A program made the position numbers and the translations under genes. Below the pieces are notes generated by a model. That model was not told the DNA's origin. It searched no databases and saw only the letters and a program-made list of their open reading frames with translations. A DNA stretch of 38,108 nt from a virus, in IMG/VR virus record IMGVR_UViG_3300031841_003318, positions 1 to 38,108 of that record; one strand, given 5' to 3'. Positions 6,494-12,796 of the stretch are shown here, in pieces; position 1 is the first letter of the stretch; the number at the start of each line of letters is the position of its first letter.

Positions 6494-6747
6494 TGTTTTG
6501 GCGCTCCTATAAGCTTAATTAATACGCTAAACATGTAGGCTATCAGCATTAAACCTAGAGGCATGATAACCAAGCCCACAAGAAGGCCAAAAAGCACCCT
6601 AGCATCACTTATTGAAAGCTCAATAATGGCGCCAATAATCATAATAAATATACACATAAACATCGGCGAGTAAGCTTGGCTATTAGCGCTGACCTCTATA
6701 ACTGCCTTTTTAATATCGCTAGATACAATTTCTTTTAGCTGGCTCAT
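6490..6747 (-). CDS. Small two-pass membrane protein, 85 aa
   Basis: Two hydrophobic helices are visible, about residues 28-45 (MFMCIFIMIIGAIIELSI) and 52-77 (LFGLLVGLVIMPLGLMLIAY), with a soluble N-terminus. It sits in the early operon, far from the lysis cassette, so a holin role is unlikely. It may act on the host membrane, but that is speculation. Confidence 0.6.
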   Translation of the reverse strand: MSQLKEIVSSDIKKAVIEVSANSQAYSPMFMCIFIMIIGAIIELSISDARVLFGLLVGLVIMPLGLMLIAYMFSVLIKLIGAPKQ

Positions 6748-6914
6748 TGTTTGTTATCCTTTTTATTAAATGTTAAGTCAACCGCATAAGTTCTGGGTGT
6801 ATTTCTGTTAGTCTCATCCAAACACTGACTGCACACCCACTCATACCCATTTCGATAAAAAGCCTTATTACAGCAAGGGCAAATTGTTGGTGCTAGCTGA
6901 TTATTCAAAAACAT
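6744..6914 (-). CDS. Small zinc-ribbon-like protein, 56 aa
   Basis: Two cysteine knuckles, CPCC (about residues 12-15) and CSQC (about 32-35), are separated by 16 residues, the spacing of a small zinc ribbon. The rest is polar and ends in a lysine-rich tail. The start lies directly after the preceding gene's TAG, and the stop overlaps the membrane gene's ATG. Likely a nucleic-acid- or protein-binding zinc module; function unknown. Confidence 0.6.
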   Translation of the reverse strand: MFLNNQLAPTICPCCNKAFYRNGYEWVCSQCLDETNRNTPRTYAVDLTFNKKDNKQ

Positions 6915-7127
6915 CTACTTACCCTCACATTCAATTACTATTCGATTAGGCCGCTTTCCCTTGTGTGGGATATCCTGACCATGCTCGATACTGGTTGATT
7001 TAACTTTCTGGTTGAATTCGCTTTGGCATGTTGGCTGCTTGGGTTTTTCAAAGCCACCAAAAAAAACGCCTCCGAATAAAAAACCTCCAAGCCAAACAAG
7101 GATCAACGCTGGCAACAAATCTTTCAT
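6915..7127 (-). CDS. Small N-anchored membrane protein, 70 aa
   Basis: Residues 5-25 form a glycine-rich hydrophobic segment (LPALILVWLGGFLFGGVFFGG) followed by a polar basic domain with two cysteines. It could be a signal anchor or a cleaved leader. It ends directly before the zinc-ribbon gene. Function unknown. Confidence 0.55.
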   Translation of the reverse strand: MKDLLPALILVWLGGFLFGGVFFGGFEKPKQPTCQSEFNQKVKSTSIEHGQDIPHKGKRPNRIVIECEGK

Positions 7128-7129
7128 AA

Positions 7130-7312
7130 TTACTCCCTATAATACTCAATCATGGCATCAGCAAGCTCGAAATCGGCCTCTGATGGCGTTTTCTCTTCTA
7201 AATCGATAACTTCTACATCTTTCTCTATATCGCGCTTCTTAGGCTTGCTGTAGCTCTTTACAAGCGATTCAAGTCTAAATTTCAAAGGATAGCTTCCCTT
7301 TAAGTATTTCAT
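7130..7312 (-). CDS. Hypothetical small protein, 60 aa (start uncertain)
   Basis: It is charged, with a basic LVKSYSKPKKRD stretch and an acidic C-terminus ending ADAMIEYYRE. The ATG at 7312 overlaps the upstream gene by 38 nt. A TTG at 7285 with AGGGA nine bases upstream would leave only an 11-nt overlap and a 51-aa product. Function unknown. Confidence 0.5.
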   Translation of the reverse strand: MKYLKGSYPLKFRLESLVKSYSKPKKRDIEKDVEVIDLEEKTPSEADFELADAMIEYYRE

Positions 7313-7499
7313 CGTTTAGATTGACTGCTCCAACTTGGGGCTTGTGGATAGCTTCAAACTTATCCACAGCATCCGAAATAGTTGATTCATCTTTACGCAT
7401 TTTTACAATTAGTTTGTTAAACTCATTAACTACGCTAGGTGGCACTTGGCCTTGTAGGTGTTTAGCGACTAAATTACTTAATTCAGTTGACTGTCTCAT
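7275..7499 (-). CDS. Hypothetical early protein, 74 aa
   Basis: The start MRQSTELSNLVAKHL at 7499 is chosen because it overlaps the upstream stop as ATGA; an in-frame ATG 42 bases earlier lies inside that gene. It is helical with a polar DESTISDAVDKFEAIHKP centre. No family recognised. Confidence 0.55.
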   Translation of the reverse strand: MRQSTELSNLVAKHLQGQVPPSVVNEFNKLIVKMRKDESTISDAVDKFEAIHKPQVGAVNLNDEILKGKLSFEI

Positions 7500-7732
7500 T
7501 TTTCTAACTCCTTTAGTAGTGCGTCTGCCATCTCTACGCATTGAGTGGCTATTTGTGCGCTATGAACATCACCAATTCTTTCTCTAAAAAGGTTTAATGC
7601 CAGCCCTGCGAAATACTCTCTTTTGGTTAAACCTCCAAATACATCAATGATATCTTTGGCTTGCTCTTTAGATATTACCTCGTCCTGATTAAAGTTGGCC
7701 ATTGGTGCGGCTGTCATATCTCCGTTATTCAT
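7496..7732 (-). CDS. Small phage protein of a widespread early-gene type, 78 aa
   Basis: The core GLTKREYFAGLALNLF (about residues 34-49) and C-terminal QCVEMADALLKELEK follow a pattern seen in many small phage early proteins (an L-T-x-R-x-Y-F-A segment and a final A-D-A-L-L helix). No function is known to me. Translationally coupled to neighbours on both sides. Confidence 0.6.
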   Translation of the reverse strand: MNNGDMTAAPMANFNQDEVISKEQAKDIIDVFGGLTKREYFAGLALNLFRERIGDVHSAQIATQCVEMADALLKELEK

Positions 7733-8154
7733 TTTGATAACTCCTTATTGTGTTTAATTAAATCTTTTAAAGTCCACTGGTGACACGTTCTACTTTTAAT
7801 GCCTAGTATGGAAGGTTTAGGGATGACTCCAGCTTTAAAGTAATTGTGTATCGTGCCATCGCTTTTAACTTTAAGAATTTTTGCTAAGTCTTTTGCGGAT
7901 AGAGTATGGTCGCCTGGCATTCCTTGATAATCATCTAGATTGATATGTCTTTTCGGCATCTTACGTCTGACTCGCTTACATTTTTCAATGTCGTTAATAA
8001 AGTTAGCCTCTGCCACGCCTACAACTTTGATTTTTCCGCCGTTTTTAAGGAATTCATCAACATCTTTTTGAAGTTGCGCGCTTTCCTCGATCTTTGGTGC
8101 TGCAATCGGAACTCTGTTTTTGCAATGCTGGATTCTGCTTTGAATTGTTCTCAT
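7729..8154 (-). CDS. Putative DNA-binding early protein with C-terminal HTH, 141 aa
   Basis: The start at 8154 gives an ATGA overlap with the preceding membrane gene. The basic N-terminus (MRTIQSRIQHCKNRVP) leads to a GGKIKVVGVAEANFIND middle and a C-terminal HTH-like region, LSAKDLAKILKVKSDGTIHNYFKAGVIPKPSI in overlapping parts (about residues 88-118). It is followed by a WTLKDLIKHNK ending. That tail resembles MerR/excisionase-type winged helices, in which the HTH is followed by proline and a T/W-containing wing. Probably a transcription regulator. Confidence 0.6.
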   Translation of the reverse strand: MRTIQSRIQHCKNRVPIAAPKIEESAQLQKDVDEFLKNGGKIKVVGVAEANFINDIEKCKRVRRKMPKRHINLDDYQGMPGDHTLSAKDLAKILKVKSDGTIHNYFKAGVIPKPSILGIKSRTCHQWTLKDLIKHNKELSK

Positions 8155-8264
8155 GACACTAACCACCCTATAAAAAATGCAATTAACCAAAATGCCAGCG
8201 CGATTAATCCTAGCCATAATAGGCTTGCTTGGCCTTCTGTTGTGTTGTCTTGTTCGTTATTCAT
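8151..8264 (-). CDS. Small single-pass membrane protein, 37 aa
   Basis: A polar N-terminus (MNNEQDNTTEGQ) is followed by a long tryptophan-bearing hydrophobic helix through LLWLGLIALAFWLIAFFIGW. Both ends overlap neighbours (TAATG upstream, ATGA downstream). This is the second tiny membrane protein in the early region. Confidence 0.6.
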   Translation of the reverse strand: MNNEQDNTTEGQASLLWLGLIALAFWLIAFFIGWLVS

Positions 8265-8692
8265 TACTTATCCCTCTCTATCTTTTCAAGAATTGCTCGT
8301 CTAGCAAATTCGCTAAAGTTTGGATGAATTCGTTTTGCCGCCTCCCACTCGTCCTCGTAAATTCTAATGTTTTTTACAATCTTATTTGTTGAAAGCTCGA
8401 TGCTTGAAGAATTTAAATTATTAATGATTAACTTAAGCTGCTTGACGCAATCATCAAAACCTTTCAAAAAAATCTCTTTTTTGCATTTTTCATGGTACTG
8501 ATGATCTAAATACAAGCTTTGAATTAATTTTTGCTCAATAACCCTTCTGTCGTTGCATGCATATATAAAGCTTTGCGCCTCTCTAGCCCCAAATAATTTC
8601 CTAAGCTGTTTAATCCTTAAGGAAAACCTAGTCGTCTCACCAACCTTTACAAAATCCCCAAAATCAACAATATAAACGCAACCATTAACCAT
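8264..8692 (-). CDS. GIY-YIG-like (T5orf172/MUG113 type) domain fused to a ribbon-helix-helix-like tail
   Basis: The start at 8692 is set by GGAGG six bases before the ATG. Residues 4-30 (GCVYIVDFGDFVKVGETTRF then R-I-K-Q-L) match the opening of T5orf172/MUG113 proteins, a branch of the GIY-YIG nuclease superfamily. The domain continues to about residue 90 with E53 as a possible metal ligand. Residues 104-140 (KIVKNIRIYEDEWEAAKRIH, then NFSEFARRAILEKIE) look like a ribbon-helix-helix DNA-binding module: one strand, two helices, SEFARRA signature. The gene lies directly behind the XRE regulator. It could be a DNA-cleaving or DNA-binding regulator; catalytic activity is not established. Confidence 0.65.
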   Translation of the reverse strand: MVNGCVYIVDFGDFVKVGETTRFSLRIKQLRKLFGAREAQSFIYACNDRRVIEQKLIQSLYLDHQYHEKCKKEIFLKGFDDCVKQLKLIINNLNSSSIELSTNKIVKNIRIYEDEWEAAKRIHPNFSEFARRAILEKIERDK

Positions 8693-8885
8693 TTTTAACC
8701 TCCGGAAATACCTCATCAACTGTTGAGTTGAGAGCGTTAGCAATCATTCTAGCTCTAGCCAATGAAGGGTTGGATAATGCATCCTTTTCTAGCCAACTTA
8801 CATAACTTCGAGTTGATGATAATTTCTCTGCTAGCTGCTCTTGAGTGATATCTAAAGACCTTCTTATCTTTCTTACGTTGTTCAA
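8685..8885 (-). CDS. XRE-family transcriptional regulator (TTG start), first early gene
   Basis: The 66-residue product is a single HTH_3 domain: VRKIRRSLDITQEQLAEKLS then STRSYVSWLEKDALSNPS, with recognition helix about residues 24-34, ending NALNSTVDEVFPEVKNG. TTG 8885 is the chosen start because AAAGGAG lies seven bases upstream. The longer in-frame ATG at 8945 would read through the promoter. It is the first gene after the strong promoter at 8917-8945 and probably acts on early phage promoters, possibly its own. Its stop overlaps the next start by 8 nt. Confidence 0.85.
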   Translation of the reverse strand: MNNVRKIRRSLDITQEQLAEKLSSTRSYVSWLEKDALSNPSLARARMIANALNSTVDEVFPEVKNG

Positions 8886-8916
8886 TCTGTTACTCCTTTC
8901 GCCTAATTGAATGTAC

Positions 8917-8945
8917 ACTATAGACAAAATAATACCCGCTGTCAA
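8917..8945 (-). promoter_or_regulatory. Near-consensus sigma70 promoter of the early operon
   Basis: TTGACA (8945-8940, 6/6), a 17-bp spacer and TATAGT (8922-8917, 5/6) on the minus strand point at the XRE gene 32 bases further on. This is among the best promoters in the window. A TGTACA palindrome just downstream of the -10 could be part of an operator. Confidence 0.8.
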
Positions 8946-8963
8946 ATTTAATTTCGAGCGGGT
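8934..8963 (-). terminator. Hairpin after the tailspike gene, overlapping the early promoter
   Basis: ACCCGCT (8963-8957) and AGCGGGT (8940-8934) form a 7-bp stem with a 16-nt loop, starting 6 nt after the spike stop. The following ATTATTTT is a weak U-tract, so termination may be partial. The -35 box of the early promoter lies in the loop and the 3' arm in its spacer. Confidence 0.5.
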
Positions 8964-8968
8964 TGTGG

Positions 8969-11221
8969 CTAGCCTTGGAAATTGACTGTTATTGTTCTGG
9001 TTGATCCTAATCTATTTTTTATTAGCAGGTTTCCGCCGGTGAACCAGACATTCAAGTCGCCATCTACATCATTGTTAACTGTGCCGCCTGGATTAAAGTT
9101 AGCAGCGGCCGCTGCCCCAAAGTTCAAAGCGCCAGAGCTGTCAATTGATACAACTCCACATGAAAGCCTACTTAAAGTGGTTGTAATAGTCGCCATACCC
9201 CTATTATCAACATTTGGAACCTCTATAGTCATGGTCGCATCATCAGCTAGAGATTGAGAGAATACATGGCTCCCAGTATTTGTCGTATTATTGCCATTTT
9301 CGTCCACGCCTGTAATTCTACTTTCCAAAGAGGATACGCCGTTATCAGTGGTAGCTGTCACGCCGATTGAAGGGGTCATCTGAAGAGTTGGTTTGGCCAA
9401 ACTTGCCGGCGTCGTTGTCTGGTATGTTGGCTTAACTGCTGTGGATGCGTGCGTAAATTTATCCACTTTTATTATAGCGACAGACTTTAAATCTGCACTA
9501 GACGCGAATCCAAACAATCCGTTTGCGGAATCTATCTCTTTAACATAAACGCTGTCGACGTTAGCATAAAAAACACCGGTACTGGTTAATGCGGGACACG
9601 ACATAAAAGACGAATGAGAGGCAGTTGATATAACGTTAGTGACATTAATAACACTATCAAAGGTCGAAGTTAAATCGGACTGAGATGCGGTTATAACTGG
9701 CGTTGCCATGGAGCCTGTTGTTGTATTATCATGTATTGTTACGTCTGAAACATTGCCTATTCTTGGTTTGATTAATGTTCCAGCAGCAAATATGCTTATC
9801 GCAGATATAGGGCGAGCAAAGGTTGCTTCCCCGCTAGCAGAATCTTCATACAAGAAAGTTGGCCCGATAACATCGCCGCCATGTATCTGCAAATCAATCT
9901 CGACTGATGCGCCGGTAATCCCTGCTATATTCCGATAAACAGTTGGCGCAATAACGGTTGTTACATCGTTTTGGGTTTTAATAGCCCTCCCTTTGCAATT
10001 CTTAAAGTAGCAATTTGAGATGTTTGCCGTTGTTCTTCTTACCAAGTTAGATGCTACATTGGCAAAAACTTTTAATCCATCTGCATCTGTGTTGTTTGAG
10101 TTGTCAGTGGTTTCGCCGTTAGTAATATCAATAAAGCTGCATCGGTCTATCAAGGTGCTTTTTACATCAAACGTGTTAAGTAGTGTAACCGTTAATCCGC
10201 TTGTGCCAGTGACGCCTGGATTTCCGTTTCCAAGAGCTCTTGTATGGTTTTTGAATTCAGTTCCGGCAATATTTACCTCTTCAAATCCGCCCCGAATAAA
10301 GAGTCCTGCATTGCCATTGTTTCCAGTGTCAACATAGGAGTCATTAAAGGACCCGCCATTAATTACAACCCTGCCGGTGCTCTCTTGATTGGCAAAGATG
10401 TAAAACGGATACCCTGAAACACCCCCGCCAGAAACATTAACCCCATCAATTGTTAAAGAAAATCCAGCGCAATCGATAGCAACATTGTCTTCTCGACTAC
10501 CGTTCGCAACATCCGTCAAAAGACCTCCACCACCAGAAGCCTTAAGTGTTGTATCTCTCGCTAATGTGATAGTGGCTGTAGTTTTTATTTTGAATGTTTT
10601 CGAGCAAAAATCTACAACCCCATTATTATCTATGATATGAACAAGAGCCGCCGAATTGTCAACGTCGCCCTCTACCAACCCCCATTGGCTTGCTAAAGCT
10701 ATGCCAGCATCTCTCAACACGAAACTAAAGCTTAACGTGTCATGGGCAATAATATTATAGCCGTTAGCCGTTCCTGTTCCGGCGATAGTGTCGAATATTC
10801 CGTTAGCCCTTTCCGCTACCATATAAGCCCCGTCTGGGCTACCTACCGCTGTTAAGTTGGCCACGGTGTCAATGTTTTGTATGTCATCACTAACATCCGA
10901 GGTTAACCCTTGAGAATAAACTAGCCCAGCTGCATCAGCTATATTTACGTAAGCAGCAGAAGTTCCACCAAGAGCATTTAAATCGATAACCCCCTCACCA
11001 ACTAAGACAAACTCATTTCCAGAAGCGTCCGATAGATTGGGGCTGTTGTTTGTTAATGGATCTACGCTTACCGTTCCAACGGTGCCAAGAGAGCGCCATC
11101 TCGCTGCGCCTTTATCGCCGGTGGTTGTATAACCTTCGAACGAGATTATCTGTCCAGCGCTATAGCCTGACGGGTTTAGATGGTTATTAATGAAAGATAC
11201 CGCAGTGTCAAATTTAATCAT
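8969..11221 (-). CDS. Tailspike / parallel beta-helix receptor-binding protein
   Basis: The 750-residue protein has a short N-terminal adaptor (FDTAVSFINNHLNPSGYSAG, then YTTTGDKGAARW), a motif common at the start of phage tailspikes just before the pectate-lyase-like beta-helix. Beyond it, serine/asparagine/glycine-rich repeating strands (for example SLTIDGVNVSGGGVSG, about 255-270) suggest a right-handed beta-helix, and a beta-rich C-terminal domain ends with RTITVNFQG. It probably binds and degrades host surface polysaccharide. It is coupled by ATGA to the Ig-like gene. It lacks its own head-binding domain, which appears in the 386-aa gene two positions upstream. Confidence 0.8.
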   Translation of the reverse strand: MIKFDTAVSFINNHLNPSGYSAGQIISFEGYTTTGDKGAARWRSLGTVGTVSVDPLTNNSPNLSDASGNEFVLVGEGVIDLNALGGTSAAYVNIADAAGLVYSQGLTSDVSDDIQNIDTVANLTAVGSPDGAYMVAERANGIFDTIAGTGTANGYNIIAHDTLSFSFVLRDAGIALASQWGLVEGDVDNSAALVHIIDNNGVVDFCSKTFKIKTTATITLARDTTLKASGGGGLLTDVANGSREDNVAIDCAGFSLTIDGVNVSGGGVSGYPFYIFANQESTGRVVINGGSFNDSYVDTGNNGNAGLFIRGGFEEVNIAGTEFKNHTRALGNGNPGVTGTSGLTVTLLNTFDVKSTLIDRCSFIDITNGETTDNSNNTDADGLKVFANVASNLVRRTTANISNCYFKNCKGRAIKTQNDVTTVIAPTVYRNIAGITGASVEIDLQIHGGDVIGPTFLYEDSASGEATFARPISAISIFAAGTLIKPRIGNVSDVTIHDNTTTGSMATPVITASQSDLTSTFDSVINVTNVISTASHSSFMSCPALTSTGVFYANVDSVYVKEIDSANGLFGFASSADLKSVAIIKVDKFTHASTAVKPTYQTTTPASLAKPTLQMTPSIGVTATTDNGVSSLESRITGVDENGNNTTNTGSHVFSQSLADDATMTIEVPNVDNRGMATITTTLSRLSCGVVSIDSSGALNFGAAAAANFNPGGTVNNDVDGDLNVWFTGGNLLIKNRLGSTRTITVNFQG

Positions 11222-11565
11222 AATTGTGTACCAAAGAAAAAGAATGAGTTTACGTCAACAGTAACTACAGCAGCCAAGTTGTCTGTAATAGTGCATCGAT
11301 ATGTCGCTGACTTTTCATCGCCGTTTGAGCCTGATGCTGAAAACGTGACAGCTTCATTAGTGGCGCTCGATATACTTATATTATCACCACTAAGTTTTAT
11401 CCATGCGTAACTGTACGGCTCAGAGCCCCCTACAGCGTTAATTGTAATAAGGTTGCTAGTTAGCGATCCTGCTGGACCAGAGACTAGAGCGCCCGCTGGT
11501 GTTGCAAACGCATTGTAGGCTGTAAAGGCTGTTGTGGCTGCAAAGTTCTTAGCTATCCCAATCAT
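11218..11565 (-). CDS. Small Ig-like/PKD-type virion protein, 115 aa
   Basis: From M at 11565 (ATGA overlap with the upstream spike gene), an alanine/threonine-rich N-terminus precedes a beta-sandwich-like domain. Its ISSATNEAVTFSASGSNGDE region leads to YRCTITDNLAAVVTVDV, the C-x-I-x-D pattern of Ig/PKD domains in phage structural proteins. A SEPYSYAWIKLSG segment fits the same fold. It lies between two spike components, so a link or decoration in the tailspike complex is likely. Confidence 0.65.
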   Translation of the reverse strand: MIGIAKNFAATTAFTAYNAFATPAGALVSGPAGSLTSNLITINAVGGSEPYSYAWIKLSGDNISISSATNEAVTFSASGSNGDEKSATYRCTITDNLAAVVTVDVNSFFFFGTQL

Positions 11566-12722
11566 GAGAAATCCGCCCCTAAAGAAAACCCGAACCAAGT
11601 AGCTCCAGCATCGTAAGTGGTGAACCCAAATATATCTATAGAGTTTGCTGCTAAAGTTACTGTGGGAGCTGTTCCGCCAGCCCAGACTATAGTTCCTGGC
11701 CACGTTATACCCCAGCTTCCAACTCCATCCTGCTGCACCTTTAAGGTGATTGTGCTTGAATAGTCTGAATTTGGATTAAAATTAACAAAAGCCAAGCTTG
11801 ATACACTTTCAGTTAATGTTATTTGTTGGGATGCTCCGCTATCTAAATTTAAATTAAGAACTCCAGCGGTCGAGGTTGCTGTGACTATAGATTCAGAATA
11901 ATTTTGAAATCTGTAATAGTTGTTTTGTAATGCTAGCTGGAGCGTACCATTCAAATCTAAATAGTTCACTCCATCATTGGCGGGACCTGTAACTTGGACT
12001 AAGTATTTATCACCCCCAAGACCATCCCCTGAAACTGCATTGCCATTTAAAGTGACAGTGTTACCTGCAGTCAATTTGCCTGAGGCCGCGCTTGCAGCAG
12101 CCCCTGCCAAGTCTGAAAAAACTAACAGCGATTCAGCATCATCGTTAACTGGAACTAGTTGTCCGGTTGGGTCATTCTGCCTTCCAATAACTTTATCGCC
12201 AGCGTTTTTTGAGCTTGTTAAGGTGATTGTGGTTGAGTTTTTAACGGTGTAATCGATATCTTTAGCTAAAAACCCTTGATCACCTATATTTGTTTGTAGA
12301 TAGAAGACAGACTCATTTGCTCCAACATTTGAAAACGTAACATCTAATTGGCCTAGTGATAACTCTTGATCTTCAATAACAACTACACCACTAAATCCAT
12401 CGCTTCCGCTTTCTGGATTTTCTACGTTTGGCGCATAGTACTTTTGGACATCAAGTCTATCTAAAGCAGTAAAAGAGTAATCGCCGGAAACGTCCAACCT
12501 TAAAGGCTTGCCGTTTAACTCAGGAACGCCGCCTGAATTTGTTAGCACGGGCTGCGCTAGGCTAACAGGTATACCATCCTCCTGAATACCCCTAACGAGC
12601 TTCTGATTGGAGGCTATAGTTGGATCGGTATCTGGAAGGCCAAAGTAAAGCTTGGCGTTAAATAAAGCTCTAGATTTATCTGGATCAGGAATATAGATAT
12701 AAGGGTTAGTAATTTCAGTCAT
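11562..12722 (-). CDS. Tailspike adaptor with P22-like head-binding domain
   Basis: Residues 1-100 follow the P22 tailspike head-binding domain pattern: NPYIYIPDPDKSRALFNAKL, an EDGIPVSLAQPVLTNSGGVP block (about 48-67), LNGKPLRLDVSGDYSF and a final Q-K-Y-Y. In P22 this domain docks the spike onto the tail. The remaining 286 residues are beta-rich (ITLTSSKNAGDKVIG; a C-terminal WPGTIVWAGGTAPTVTLAAN sandwich) and carry no beta-helix or catalytic site that I recognise. The protein may be an anchor to which the separately encoded 750-aa spike attaches. Confidence 0.78.
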   Translation of the reverse strand: MTEITNPYIYIPDPDKSRALFNAKLYFGLPDTDPTIASNQKLVRGIQEDGIPVSLAQPVLTNSGGVPELNGKPLRLDVSGDYSFTALDRLDVQKYYAPNVENPESGSDGFSGVVVIEDQELSLGQLDVTFSNVGANESVFYLQTNIGDQGFLAKDIDYTVKNSTTITLTSSKNAGDKVIGRQNDPTGQLVPVNDDAESLLVFSDLAGAAASAASGKLTAGNTVTLNGNAVSGDGLGGDKYLVQVTGPANDGVNYLDLNGTLQLALQNNYYRFQNYSESIVTATSTAGVLNLNLDSGASQQITLTESVSSLAFVNFNPNSDYSSTITLKVQQDGVGSWGITWPGTIVWAGGTAPTVTLAANSIDIFGFTTYDAGATWFGFSLGADFS

Positions 12723-12754
12723 GTTTCGCCTCTAGTATTGGTTTATGGCTTATA

Positions 12755-12779
12755 TGTTATAATAACCTTTTTAAGGAGG
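12755..12779 (+). promoter_or_regulatory. Plus-strand extended -10 box and Shine-Dalgarno (possible antisense start)
   Basis: TGTTATAAT (12755-12763) is an extended -10 motif. AAGGAGG (12773-12779) follows, 4 nt before an ATG at 12784 that opens a 77-codon frame antisense to the ejection-protein gene. Part of the AAGGAGG is also the arm of a 7-bp hairpin ATAACCT/AGGTTAT, so the signal could be accidental. No good -35 box is present. Confidence 0.3.
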
Positions 12780-12796
12780 TTATATGGTTCTTTCTG

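Noticed and set aside
11566-11703. N-terminal extension of the Ig-like gene
   Set aside because: The extension runs over the end of the preceding spike gene in another frame; the ATGA overlap at 11565 is the more credible start.
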